Assembly (NCBI RefSeq): GCF_030930995.1
Contig: NZ_CP133217.1
Span: forward strand, 2,594,001-2,658,000
Reading direction: 5' to 3'
Source: Thiothrix subterranea
Lineage (GTDB): Bacteria; Pseudomonadota; Gammaproteobacteria; Thiotrichales; Thiotrichaceae
DNA length: 64,000 nucleotides
Shown: positions 30,101 to 38,666 of the stretch, piece after piece
Position numbering within the stretch: the first letter of the stretch is position 1
How the letters are laid out: each line of letters starts with the position of its first letter
Position numbers and translations under genes: made by a program
The notes under the pieces: generated by a model
Seen by the model: the letters and a program-made list of their open reading frames with translations, nothing else
What the model was told of the DNA's origin: nothing
The model's database searches: none

Positions 30101-31734
30101 TCAGAGAGTGGGCAAAGCTGATTTTCTTGAATAGTGCCGGGAATCCAGCCATCACGTCCTGAATTTTCTTTGACAAGTTGGGCTGCCTTAATCGGTGTGT
30201 AGCCATTGCCAGCAACGACAACTTCTTCTATTTCACTGTAGCGAGCATCACGTATTTGCTGTTGCAAGTGTTGTTGCTTGAGCAATAATTCCTGTCGTCT
30301 GTTGCGTAGTTGGGTCGCATCCTGACGTAAGGCTGAAGCATCCAGTCCCGATAGGCGGTCGGCAATTTCCTGTGCGGCTTGACTGAGTTGGGCTTGGCTT
30401 TCCGCATCACTGTCTAAAACGCTCAGACATAATGACTGGATAGCGGGGTCGAGCTTATCGCGTAAAACCCGTAATGCTTTGCTGGTATGAGAACAGACCA
30501 GAACAGTTTTTCCTTGTGATAACAGGTAGCCTACTAAATTGGCAATCGTGTGTGTTTTGCCCGTTCCGGGCGGGCCTTGCACTAGAACAGAATGTGTTCG
30601 TTTCAGCCTGTCTGCAATGGCGTATTGTTCCGCATTCGCTGGTTTGCTGAATAGAATATCGTTGGCCAGCTTTGGCGAAGTATGGGATAGCCTGTCAGAT
30701 TCTTTGATGTCTGGGGAAACGTGAACGGTTTCCTCAATCCCAATAATACGTTTTAGCCCAGTGGACGGTGTGGCATTGGGATCTTGCAGGTCTTCCAGAA
30801 TATTGTCGAGTATCTGGCTCAGACCTTGGTTGCGTTTGCGTAAGAATAAACAGGGAGCAGGGTACACAACCGGATTTTGTGGATTAACAGGACGTTGTGT
30901 ATGGAACTCACCTTTGATGAATAAACCTTGAGCAAGTCGTTGTAAAAAACCTTCCGTAGCAGGAATTTCACCTAATGGCTCTATGGGATAGTTTTCAAGT
31001 TCTTGCGATAGATCAGCAATAGTTTTTCCTTCAATATCAGGAATGTCGCGCAATAGTGCTTTGTACAATTCAGCTTTATCAATCCCCGAATGGAAGGTGA
31101 ATTCTGATTTGGAAGTGTCGAACTTGAGTTCAAGCCGTTGTAGCAGTACTGGATGATGAATATTCAGATCAGGAACAAGTAGCATTCCCGAACCCAGCAT
31201 CAATTCAATTTGATCTCCTTCTTTTTGCAGTCGTGACCATATTCCGTGAACTCGCTCGAAGAGATGGTAGGCATCAACTACGGGTTGTTCTGCCGTTACC
31301 CAGTCTGCGTGTTGTTTGCTCCATCTTGAGAAGGCTTCGGGGCGGTTAGGATCGTCATCGAATTGAATCGTGATGGTGCTTTTATCCGCTCGCTGTTCGT
31401 TGCGGCTGGGTAATGTTTCAGGTGTGCTTCTAATGGAATCCCAACCCGGCTGCAACCAATCTTTGAGAATGGCTGGTGGAGGAGGGCATGGCGTTAACTT
31501 GGGACGTTGGACGCTAATCAGTGCATCAGCATCGTCATTTCCTTGATGAATCGAGATGGTGGGGTGTCTAGGCCAAGAAGATAATAGCTGAAAGCCATCC
31601 TGATACTCTGTAATGTTTTTAGGATATTGGTTCTTTAATTCATTGTAATTTTTCAGAAAACCAAAGAGTTGCACGAGCTGGCTGTTTGCTTCATTCATAG
31701 TATCGACTTGTGTGTTGATGGCTTGGTTGAACAC
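27139..31734 (-). CDS. Large SF1 helicase with C-terminal MTES_1575-type nuclease domain
   Basis: 1531 residues, GTG start at 31734 behind a plausible promoter; an in-frame ATG at 31698 is the alternative. N-terminal region unassigned. Walker A GPPGTGKTHTIANLV lies near residue 385, followed by a long coiled-coil-rich insert (about 430-1030). The DExx motif is VVIIDESSQSDM (about 1066) and the SF1 motifs NVAVSRARNQLWLV lie near 1310. A restriction-like domain (about 1365-1450) contains SPFEKSVLTDLVNAGY, YRIDMVV and LAIECDGEKYH, a PD-(D/E)xK-type fold related to DUF559/Vsr. Upf1/Dna2-like helicases with such a tail are common as single-gene defence proteins (Hhe-like designs). The defence role is inferred from architecture and from its place between housekeeping genes. 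Confidence 0.85.
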   Translation of the reverse strand: MFNQAINTQVDTMNEANSQLVQLFGFLKNYNELKNQYPKNITEYQDGFQLLSSWPRHPTISIHQGNDDADALISVQRPKLTPCPPPPAILKDWLQPGWDSIRSTPETLPSRNEQRADKSTITIQFDDDPNRPEAFSRWSKQHADWVTAEQPVVDAYHLFERVHGIWSRLQKEGDQIELMLGSGMLLVPDLNIHHPVLLQRLELKFDTSKSEFTFHSGIDKAELYKALLRDIPDIEGKTIADLSQELENYPIEPLGEIPATEGFLQRLAQGLFIKGEFHTQRPVNPQNPVVYPAPCLFLRKRNQGLSQILDNILEDLQDPNATPSTGLKRIIGIEETVHVSPDIKESDRLSHTSPKLANDILFSKPANAEQYAIADRLKRTHSVLVQGPPGTGKTHTIANLVGYLLSQGKTVLVCSHTSKALRVLRDKLDPAIQSLCLSVLDSDAESQAQLSQAAQEIADRLSGLDASALRQDATQLRNRRQELLLKQQHLQQQIRDARYSEIEEVVVAGNGYTPIKAAQLVKENSGRDGWIPGTIQENQLCPLSDTEMATLYATNHQLSLQEEQQLSVKQPEHAKLVSSADFRTLTNERFQIKQQLAQHVPELWDNTKTASRIQLQQIQLQISESVAILNTRESWLQEVLFAGWSGAGLQETWEKLLQAIEELEAQAKKVHLLLIEHAPEIPDNCDIITLDAIIAHLEQGKKLTGLFAKMGKSSWFKLIEQCKTNQRQPQTIEEFHALRAKTQLQQQYNTLAKYWKHTISTAGGVEFETLGDRPERTAPNYLELIRKHLNWRSHVWNSLQQDIQATGFKWDKWLESCPIVHTQYGELERIKLATTPQLASLFTAKAALLLQTELSKHVEIQATYLSQFPQSEIAIDLTKAQQAWDADSYETLWKRLAQLEGLQGIYQQRHSLLARLKPVAPDWAKSIILRSSPHDSATPPGSASTAWLWLQLQQILEKRAALSIPELQQQLDKDEREIARLAAQIIEKETWAAQRDRTQLTTQQALMGFVQTIRKIGKGKGKNAPALLKNARDLLFAARKAVPVWIMPLHRVYENFDPRNTQFDVVIIDESSQSDMMALAALYMGKEHVIVGDKEQVTPDAIGQQITSINSLIATDLQGIPLNHLYDGQTSIYDLAETAFGGVISLKEHFRCVPEIIQFSNHLSYHNKIKPLREPLSSPIHPALISQRVDGKRSENGKINPVEADAIVSMIIAAIDHPVYARNDTGQTTTFGVITLLGSEQSEYIDTLLRKRLDPTLYNKHKILCGNPAQFQGDERDVIFLSMVDSPPENGVLNMMGFGKNDMYKKRYNVAVSRARNQLWLVHSIDPESHLKSGDIRQRLIQHVRNPQALMREIEVEGQRTDSPFEKSVLTDLVNAGYRVKTQWQVGAYRIDMVVEGKARRLAIECDGEKYHTPDNLQQDIERQAILERLGWTFVRIRGSQYYRTPEKAMQAVFARLNELGIEKLGVEDTTTSATNLDNDAIIQDIRRTADAIRREWELERAAEQQQKQAAANRNTTTKQKTPIVQAELSF

Positions 31735-31763
31735 GGACTCAGTATTATTCTTTACTGCATCGC

Positions 31764-31792
31764 ACTATAATTCTGCTGTGAACAGTAAGTAA
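31764..31792 (-). promoter_or_regulatory. Predicted sigma-70 promoter for the helicase-nuclease gene
   Basis: On the minus strand, TTACTT (31792-31787), a 17-bp spacer and TATAGT (31769-31764). Transcription would start about 20 nt before the GTG at 31734. Confidence 0.4.
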
Positions 31793-31835
31793 CATGATGA
31801 AGTTTGCATTTATTGGCAAAATAATTCCGTGATAG

Positions 31836-31982
31836 ACAACACAGAATTCAGATGATTTGCTACATTTTTGTGATTTTTCAGACTTGCTGGAATATGCCGT
31901 ATCAGGTGCGGTAAGTGAAATTTTCCCGTGGGATTACGAGCAATTGATGGCTGATGATTTCTGGTCTGAACTCGATTCATAA
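31836..31982 (+). pseudogene. Possible C-terminal gene remnant
   Basis: An open stretch without ATG, encoding about 48 residues that end FPWDYEQLMADDFWSELDS before TAA. Two stops lie just upstream. The acidic, protein-like composition suggests a cut gene end left at the edge of the helicase insertion. It overlaps the 3' end of dusB on the other strand. I do not recognise the family. Confidence 0.25.
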
Positions 31983-32965
31983 TTCAACCGTTCATCCCGC
32001 GCCAACAACGCCTGAAAATACGCTTCCACCGCCCGTGCCTGCCCCGCCGTACTATCCTGCGCATACATCGCCTGCCGAAACGCATTGCTGTCATGCAACC
32101 CATTGGTATACCAAGCAATATGCTTACGGGCGATGCGACACCCCGAATATTCCCCGTAAAACTGATACAGATCATCCAAATGCCCTAGCAATACCGCGTG
32201 GATTTCGGCAACGCTCGGCGGCGGCAATAACTTGCCCGTTTGCAAATAATGTGCGATTTCGCGGAAAATCCACGGTCGCCCCTGCGCCGCCCGTCCGATC
32301 ATAATGGCATCTGCCCCAGTCGCTTCCAGCACCGCTTTGGCTTTTTGCGGGCTATCAATATCGCCGTTGGCAATAATGGGAATCGAGGCATGGCGTTTCA
32401 CTTCGCGGATCAGCTCATAACGCGCCACGCCCGTGTACATTTGTTCGCGAGTGCGCCCATGAATCGCCAGTGCTGCAATGCCTGCCTGTTGCGCCATGTC
32501 CGCAACCCGCAGAATATTTTCCTCACCATTGACGTACCCCAGACGGGTTTTCAAGGTCACGGGTACATCCACAGCGGACACCACCGCCTCCAGAATCCGC
32601 TTGACCAAATCCTCATCTTGCAACAATGCCGAACCTGCCAGCTTGCGGCAAACCTTGCGGGCAGGGCAGCCCATATTGATGTCTACAATTTGCGCCCCAT
32701 TCGCCACCTGATAACGCGCCGCTTCCGCCAACATTTCCGGTTCAGACCCCGCAATCTGTGCTGAAATTGGTGCAAGTTCCCCGTCGAAATCGGCGCGGTA
32801 CAAGGATTTTTTCTGGGCATACAAGGTCGCATCCACCGACATCATTTCGCTGACGGCATGACCTGCGCCAAAATGTTTGCACAAAGTACGGAACGGGCGA
32901 TCGGTTACGCCAGCCATCGGCGCAACAATCAGGTTGTTATCAAGTGTGTAAGAGCCAATCTTCAT
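31934..32965 (-). CDS. dusB: tRNA-dihydrouridine synthase B
   Basis: FMN-dependent reduction of U17 in tRNA; 343 residues. APMAGVTDRPFR near the N terminus, NMGCPARKVCRKLAGSALL with the catalytic cysteine, HGRTREQMY, IANGDIDSP and IGRAAQGRPWIFREI identify DusB. The last dozen or so residues (after ERLNYE) look unlike the family and may be run-on sequence. In enterics fis follows dusB in the same operon; it is not here, and an unrelated fragment and the helicase lie downstream instead. Confidence 0.92.
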   Translation of the reverse strand: MKIGSYTLDNNLIVAPMAGVTDRPFRTLCKHFGAGHAVSEMMSVDATLYAQKKSLYRADFDGELAPISAQIAGSEPEMLAEAARYQVANGAQIVDINMGCPARKVCRKLAGSALLQDEDLVKRILEAVVSAVDVPVTLKTRLGYVNGEENILRVADMAQQAGIAALAIHGRTREQMYTGVARYELIREVKRHASIPIIANGDIDSPQKAKAVLEATGADAIMIGRAAQGRPWIFREIAHYLQTGKLLPPPSVAEIHAVLLGHLDDLYQFYGEYSGCRIARKHIAWYTNGLHDSNAFRQAMYAQDSTAGQARAVEAYFQALLARDERLNYESSSDQKSSAINCS

Positions 32966-33068
32966 TGTGTTCAGAAACGTATCGCGGGCGTGCAGTTTAG
33001 CACGGCAAAACAGTCCGGTTGTGGTAAAGTATCCGCCCTATAAGAAACCACCTGTACGGAGATTGAGT

Positions 33069-33917
33069 GTGCGTTTAACCGTAGAAGAATACCGCCAATG
33101 GGAACACAAAAAAGTCACGCTGTTGGGCATGTCTGGTGTTGGTAAAACCCATATTTCCAGTATGTTACGTGAGCATGACTGGTTTCATTATTCCGGTGAC
33201 TACCGCATTGGTACGTGCTATCTGGATGAAGATATTCTCGATTTGATCAAAGAGCAGGCGATGAAAGTGCCGTTTTTGCGCGAATTATTGCGCAATGATT
33301 GGATCTACATTCGCAACAATATTCGCGTGAATGATCTGGGCCCGGTGCTGTCATTCGTCGGCAAATTAGGCAACCCGGAACTCGGTGGCGTGCCGCTGGA
33401 TGCGTTCATTCAACGCCAAGCACAATACCGCGAAGCCGAAATTGCTGCCATGCGTGATGTGCCGGAATTTATTCGCAAAGCCCAAACGATTTACGGCTAT
33501 TCGCATTTCGTCAATGACGCAGGCGGCAGTTTGTGCGAGTTGGAAGAACCGGGTGTGTTTGATTTGTTGGCAGAAAATACCCTGATTCTCTACATCAAAG
33601 TCACCACGAAAGATGAAGAGCAAAAGCTCATCGACCGCGCACGTAGTGACCCGAAGCCGTTGTATTACCGCCCGAATTTTCTGCGCGAACATTTGGCGGT
33701 GTACCTGCAAGAACAAGGGCTGCAATACGCTGCTGAAATGATCCCCGACGATTTCACCCGCTGGGTATTTCCGCGCTTGTTCCATTCGCGTTTGCCGCGT
33801 TACGAGGCGATTGCGCACGACTACGGCTACACGGTTACGTCGGAAGAAGCCGCGCAAGTGCGTGATGAAGCCGATTTCAATGCCTTGATTGAAATGGCGA
33901 TTGCGCGTCATGCTTGA
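33069..33917 (+). CDS. P-loop NTPase of unknown function
   Basis: 282 residues from GTG 33069, with GGAG 7 nt upstream; the open frame from 32967 adds 34 low-complexity basic residues. One clear P-loop, LLGMSGVGKTHISSML (about 18-33), is near the N terminus. A FHYSGDYRIGTCYLDEDI segment follows, as in small kinases that act on a bound substrate. No transmembrane segment. It lies 27 bp upstream of metA on the same strand and may share its promoter. I recognise it only as a conserved single-domain ATPase or kinase-like protein. Confidence 0.75.
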   Translation: MRLTVEEYRQWEHKKVTLLGMSGVGKTHISSMLREHDWFHYSGDYRIGTCYLDEDILDLIKEQAMKVPFLRELLRNDWIYIRNNIRVNDLGPVLSFVGKLGNPELGGVPLDAFIQRQAQYREAEIAAMRDVPEFIRKAQTIYGYSHFVNDAGGSLCELEEPGVFDLLAENTLILYIKVTTKDEEQKLIDRARSDPKPLYYRPNFLREHLAVYLQEQGLQYAAEMIPDDFTRWVFPRLFHSRLPRYEAIAHDYGYTVTSEEAAQVRDEADFNALIEMAIARHA

Positions 33918-33944
33918 GGTTGTTAGGTACGGGGAGGGATTCCT

Positions 33945-35030
33945 ATGCCATTAGTTGCACATACCGCATTACCGACCTTCGAGCGCCTGCGCCAAGAAGG
34001 TCAAACAGTCCTGAGCGAAGATTACGCTTTCAATCAGGATATTCGCGAGCTGCATATCGGTTTCCTTAATATGATGCCGGATGCAGCGTTGGCAGCGACC
34101 GAACGCCAGTTTTTCCGGCTGGTGGGCGAATCCAATCTGATTGCGCAATTTCACATTCACCCGTTTACGCTGGAGAGTTTGCCGCGCAGTGCCAAAGCGC
34201 AAGCCTACCTCGACCAATATTACGAAAAGTTTGCCGATTTGCGTGAACAAGGCTTGGATGCGCTGATCATTACCGGCGCAAACCCTGCCGCGCAACATTT
34301 GGAAGACGAACCGTTTTGGGATGGTTTGTGCGAGGTAGTGGCTTGGGCGCAGGAAAATGTCACCTCTACCTTGTGTTCGTGTTTGGCGAGTCACGCGCTG
34401 GTGCAACATTTGTGGGGAATCCGCCGCCGCCCGCTGGGATTCAAGCGTTGGGGCGTGTACAGCCATGCCGTGACCATGCCGGAACACCCGCTGGTGAATG
34501 ATTTGAATACGCGCTTTGACGTGCCGCACTCGCGTTTCAATCAGATTGATCGGGCGGAACTGGAAGCTGTGGGCGTACAAATATTGGTGGAAAGTCAGGA
34601 GGCGGGCGTACACATGGCGGTCAGCCCTGATCTGTTCCGCATGATTTTTTTGCAAGCGCACCCCGAATACGATCAGGTGAGTTTGCTGAAAGAATACCGC
34701 CGCGAAACCCTGCGTTGGTTTGACGGGGCGCGGGACGATTACCCGCCATTCCCCGAAAATTATTTGCGCCCCAAAGCCAAAGCGATTCTCACCGAATACC
34801 GCTTAGCTCAGGAAATAGCCAAACGCCAAGGCAAACCCTTGCCGGATTTTCCCGAAACCTTGTTGCTGCCGATGTTGCACAATACTTGGCGTGATACCGC
34901 CAAAGTGTTTTACAGCAATTGGATCGGCAAGGTTTACCAAATCACCAATAACGACCGCCGTAAGCCATTTATGGAAGGTGTCGACCCAAATGACCCCTTA
35001 GGTTTACGTCAAACGCTGGGAATGCGCTAG
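33945..35030 (+). CDS. metA: Homoserine O-acyltransferase (MetA family)
   Basis: First committed step of methionine synthesis; 361 residues, longer than the E. coli enzyme by a C-terminal extension. LHIGFLNMMPDAALAATERQF is the MetA N-terminal signature (the first 14 residues are enough to name it). The catalytic cysteine is probably C146 in STLCSCLASHA, with H239 and E241 in AHPEYD. GGGGAGGG lies before ATG. Whether the acyl donor is succinyl- or acetyl-CoA cannot be told from sequence alone, since both occur in this family. Confidence 0.9.
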   Translation: MPLVAHTALPTFERLRQEGQTVLSEDYAFNQDIRELHIGFLNMMPDAALAATERQFFRLVGESNLIAQFHIHPFTLESLPRSAKAQAYLDQYYEKFADLREQGLDALIITGANPAAQHLEDEPFWDGLCEVVAWAQENVTSTLCSCLASHALVQHLWGIRRRPLGFKRWGVYSHAVTMPEHPLVNDLNTRFDVPHSRFNQIDRAELEAVGVQILVESQEAGVHMAVSPDLFRMIFLQAHPEYDQVSLLKEYRRETLRWFDGARDDYPPFPENYLRPKAKAILTEYRLAQEIAKRQGKPLPDFPETLLLPMLHNTWRDTAKVFYSNWIGKVYQITNNDRRKPFMEGVDPNDPLGLRQTLGMR

Positions 35031-35039
35031 ACTAAGATA

Positions 35040-36059
35040 ATGAAAATTTGGAATTTTACCGTTTTATTGGTGTCATTAGTGCTATTAGTCGGCAGTTTGA
35101 AGGCATTGCTGGATTATTGGCAATACGACGAAATGGCGGCAGACGTGGCGCAATTGATGTTGCACCAAGTCAGCGCGGAAGACGTGCGCCAGCAGGTGCA
35201 AGAAGCCATTGCCAATAATAATCCCGCTGATGCGCGAATGTACCTAAGCCTTGCCCACACTTTTGGTTACGCGGTTGATCCCGCTGAGTTTGAGGCGGAA
35301 TTGCAGCGTTTGGAATCACCACTCAATACCGCTCGTCGTACCGTTAATGATTTTGCCAGTGGTTTTGTCGAGGGTGAAGCCAGCAGTGGTGCAGGCGTGG
35401 CGGGTGCAATCACCGCCGATTTTACTGTGGTTGGGGATGCTCGCGATTTATGGGCGCAATATCAATTGTATGCCAAGGGTGAGCCGGTCAATGAACTGAT
35501 TGTCACCTTGGCAGGGGTCGGGGTTGGCTTGACCGCCGCGACGGTGGCGAGTGCGGGGGCGGCTTCCCCCGCGAAAGGTGGTATTTCTACCACAAAATTG
35601 GCAGCACGCGCGGGTAAGCTGACACCGGGATTTCAGCGTTTTCTGCTCAGGCAGGGTTCAGACGTGTTCGACTATAAAGGGTTTCTATTGGCGGCGCGTG
35701 CCGAAAAAAATATGGATGGCATCAGTAAAGCCGCATTAAAAGCTTATAACCCGCAAGCAACGCGGGCGCTTCAACAAACGGCAGAACAGGTGAATACGAT
35801 TCGCAAGGCCAGTTCTACCGCTGATGTCGTGCATGTATTGAAATACGTGGAAAATGGTGAAGATTTAATCCGTTTGGAAAAAATAAGCCTAAAATACGGC
35901 ACAAACACCAAGGGTATCATGAAGTTTCTGGGGAAAAGTGCGTTGGGTACAGTGCGAGTGCTGCGTAAAACGGCTGAACTATTCATCAGTGCTTTTGCAT
36001 CACTAGTATCGCTTATCGCTTTTTTCGTTTCGCTTAGCGGCATAAAGCTTGCAAAATAA
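35040..36059 (+). CDS. Membrane protein of unknown function
   Basis: 339 residues. An N-terminal hydrophobic helix (about 5-24) could be a signal anchor. A Gly/Ala-rich hydrophobic stretch (about 155-180) and a C-terminal hydrophobic helix (about 312-335) suggest further membrane contacts. The region between is helical with charged residues. It starts 9 bp after metA and may be translated with it, although no strong Shine-Dalgarno is seen. I do not recognise a domain. Confidence 0.65.
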   Translation: MKIWNFTVLLVSLVLLVGSLKALLDYWQYDEMAADVAQLMLHQVSAEDVRQQVQEAIANNNPADARMYLSLAHTFGYAVDPAEFEAELQRLESPLNTARRTVNDFASGFVEGEASSGAGVAGAITADFTVVGDARDLWAQYQLYAKGEPVNELIVTLAGVGVGLTAATVASAGAASPAKGGISTTKLAARAGKLTPGFQRFLLRQGSDVFDYKGFLLAARAEKNMDGISKAALKAYNPQATRALQQTAEQVNTIRKASSTADVVHVLKYVENGEDLIRLEKISLKYGTNTKGIMKFLGKSALGTVRVLRKTAELFISAFASLVSLIAFFVSLSGIKLAK

Positions 36060-36149
36060 TCTTATTAATCTGCCGTTAAGATTAAAATTTGGTCTAAACT
36101 TAGCACTCAGTTACGTTACTATTAATATTATTTCTAGCGCAGTAAGGTT

Positions 36150-37439
36150 ATGGGATTACTTGCTTTTAAAGATGCAGCACATCTGGTATCACGCACTGGC
36201 TTAGGCGCAGAATGGGATGCTATCAAACACTTGGAAGGGCGTTCCACACAAGATGCAGTCGAATGGGTATTGCACCCCAAACCTGAGGCATTGAAACCTG
36301 CTCCAGCGATGACGCCATGGCTGAAGTTAGAACCCATGCGTTTGACCGACATGAAAAGTCGTAATTCCGCGTGGGCTATCTCCCAACGTGAAGGCAAAAA
36401 CTTGCAGGCGTGGTGGGTAGAGCAGATGTTAACCACAAAAACGCCATTTCTCGAACGCATGACCTTGTTTTGGCACAATCATTTCACCTCTTCCATTCAA
36501 AAAACCTTGCAGCCCAGTCTGTTGCACCAACAAAATTTATTGTTTCGCCGTTATGCATTGGGGAGTTTTGCGGAATTGTTGCAAGCGATTGCGCGTGATC
36601 CTGCCATGCTGATGTATTTGGATGGGCATCAAAATAACAAAAATCAGCCCAATGAAAATTTTGCCCGCGAATTGTTAGAATTATTTACCATTGGGCGCGG
36701 GCATTACCGTGAAACCGATGTGAAAGCGGCAACGCAAGCGTTTACGGGCTGGCGTGTTGATCATCAAACCGGCAAGTTTGTGATTCGCACTGACGAACAC
36801 ACCGAGGGGGCAGTGACCTTTTTGGGCAAAACCGGGCATTTCAAAGGCGATGATATTGTTAAGTTGTTGCTGGCACACCCCCGCACGGCGGAACGCTTGA
36901 CGGAAAAATTCTGGTTGGCGTTTGTCAGCAATCGCCCCGACCCAGCGCTGATTGGTACTTGGGCGCAACAATTACGGCAATCGAATTACGACATCAAAGG
37001 CTTAATGCGCACGGTATTGAACAGCGAAGCATTTTGGGCAAGCGCAAACCGTGGCACTTTGGTGAAATCGCCGGTGGAATTGGTGCTTGGCACGGTACGC
37101 ATGTTGCCTTACCCGCGCGAATCCACTCAAGAAATGCTGAATCTGTGCCGCCTGTTGGGGCAGGAGCTGTTCGACCCGCCCAACGTTAAAGGCTGGGCGG
37201 GGGGGGAACATTGGATCAGTACCCAAACCTTACTGGTACGCAATGCTTACCTTTCCAAATTGTCACGCGGTAATTTAAACGAAAAAGTCGCCAATGGGGT
37301 AAAACTCCCCGATGTACCCGCCGAGCAATTGGTCGAATGGTTATTACCCGTTAAACCCTTGAAACCGCTACCGCAAGCGCCGGGAGCGCTGCGCTTAGTG
37401 CGTGCGTTGCTGCTTGATCCAGCGTTTCAAGTGTCCTGA
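36150..37439 (+). CDS. DUF1800 family protein
   Basis: 429 residues, DUF1800. Typical features are AAHLVSRTGLGAEWDAI at the N terminus, LFWHNHFTSSIQKT, NENFARELLELFTIG and the GWRVD and FLGKTG segments. DUF1800 genes nearly always pair with a DUF1501 gene, as here. The products are thought to be exported or cell-surface proteins, function unproven. AAGG is close to ATG (2 nt), which is unusually tight. The DUF1501 gene follows after 25 bp. Confidence 0.88.
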   Translation: MGLLAFKDAAHLVSRTGLGAEWDAIKHLEGRSTQDAVEWVLHPKPEALKPAPAMTPWLKLEPMRLTDMKSRNSAWAISQREGKNLQAWWVEQMLTTKTPFLERMTLFWHNHFTSSIQKTLQPSLLHQQNLLFRRYALGSFAELLQAIARDPAMLMYLDGHQNNKNQPNENFARELLELFTIGRGHYRETDVKAATQAFTGWRVDHQTGKFVIRTDEHTEGAVTFLGKTGHFKGDDIVKLLLAHPRTAERLTEKFWLAFVSNRPDPALIGTWAQQLRQSNYDIKGLMRTVLNSEAFWASANRGTLVKSPVELVLGTVRMLPYPRESTQEMLNLCRLLGQELFDPPNVKGWAGGEHWISTQTLLVRNAYLSKLSRGNLNEKVANGVKLPDVPAEQLVEWLLPVKPLKPLPQAPGALRLVRALLLDPAFQVS

Positions 37440-37464
37440 TACTCTTTATGCGGATGTTGATTAC

Positions 37465-38607
37465 ATGAACCGTCGCGAATTTATGGGAATGGCTGCCTTG
37501 CTGCCTTGGTTGACTGCTTTGCCTGCGGAAGTATTGGCAGTGCCTGCCCGCCCACAACAACGGGTTGTGGTGTTAGTCAAACTGGCTGGGGGCAATGATG
37601 GGTTGAATACCCTGATTCCTCACAATGACCCGCTGTATTATCAACATCGCCCCACGATTGCAGTACCTAAGCATCAACTCATCGACATTGGTGAAGCACA
37701 GAGCTTGAACCCTTACCTGAAAGCACTCAAACCCTGGTGGGATAAAGGCAATATGGCGTGGGTACAAGGGGTGGGTTATCCACACAGCACCTTATCGCAT
37801 TTTCGTTCCAGCGATATTTGGGAAACAGCGGTGGATGCCAGTCAATACGCTGAGACGGGTTGGTTAGGCTCATTATTACCCGGTTGTAAGCCCGGTTTAC
37901 ACGGTATTGCGATCGGTGACAGCAGCGGGCCGATGAACGGAAAAAACTGCAATACCATTGCGATGCAAAGCCCGCAGTCTTTCCTGAGTCAAATCAACCT
38001 GCTGGAAGACATTCAGCCGGTGCATACCAATTCGGTGCTGGCGCATATCACCAATGTGCATCACCAACTGTATGCAGCGGGTGAACAGTTAAGCACTAAA
38101 TTGCAACGCCCGATGGCCTTAGGTGTCAATTTTTCTACCGGCAAATTAGGGCGGGAATTGGAAGCGGTTGCCAAGATGATTTTGACCGGCGTCGATGCAG
38201 CCGTATACATGGTCACGCTGGACGGTTTTGATACCCACAGCAACCAAATGGCGGTACAGAGTAATTTACTGCATCAACTTGCCGGGGCGCTGGATTCGTT
38301 TGCGCAAGCCATGCAACGTGGCGGGCGCTGGAACGATGTCATGCTGATGACGTATTCCGAATTCGGGCGGCGTGTGCAAGAAAACCACGGCAAAGGCACT
38401 GACCACGGCACGGCGTCGGTACAATTGGTCATGGGCGGCAAGGTGCGCGGCGGCATTTACGGCGACGCACCCGATCTTAGCCGTTTGGATGGTGATGGCA
38501 ATGTGCAACATACGGTCGATTTCCGCGCCGTCTATGGCACGGTATCCCAACGTTGGTTGGGGCAAGCCAGCCCGTGGGCTAAGTTTGGTACGCTGCCGTT
38601 TGTTTAA
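37465..38607 (+). CDS. DUF1501 family exported protein
   Basis: 380 residues from ATG 37465. The N terminus MNRREFMGMAALLPWLTALPAEVLA is a Tat-like signal (short RR motif, then a hydrophobic stretch and AxA cleavage site; the motif proper is NRREFMGMAA). The DUF1501 core, a sulfatase/alkaline phosphatase-like fold, shows VKLAGGNDGLNTLIPHND and later YSEFGRRVQEN and GTDHG metal-site motifs. It pairs with the upstream DUF1800 protein. The Shine-Dalgarno is poor, so coupling with DUF1800 translation is likely. Confidence 0.88.
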   Translation: MNRREFMGMAALLPWLTALPAEVLAVPARPQQRVVVLVKLAGGNDGLNTLIPHNDPLYYQHRPTIAVPKHQLIDIGEAQSLNPYLKALKPWWDKGNMAWVQGVGYPHSTLSHFRSSDIWETAVDASQYAETGWLGSLLPGCKPGLHGIAIGDSSGPMNGKNCNTIAMQSPQSFLSQINLLEDIQPVHTNSVLAHITNVHHQLYAAGEQLSTKLQRPMALGVNFSTGKLGRELEAVAKMILTGVDAAVYMVTLDGFDTHSNQMAVQSNLLHQLAGALDSFAQAMQRGGRWNDVMLMTYSEFGRRVQENHGKGTDHGTASVQLVMGGKVRGGIYGDAPDLSRLDGDGNVQHTVDFRAVYGTVSQRWLGQASPWAKFGTLPFV

Positions 38608-38666
38608 GTCTGAAGCGCTTTCCGGCATAATCGCGCCTTTCTCATTAGCATAGAAAGGCAATTGCC

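Noticed and set aside
33366-33911. 181-residue antisense frame under the P-loop NTPase gene
   Set aside because: Shadow frame without recognisable domains.
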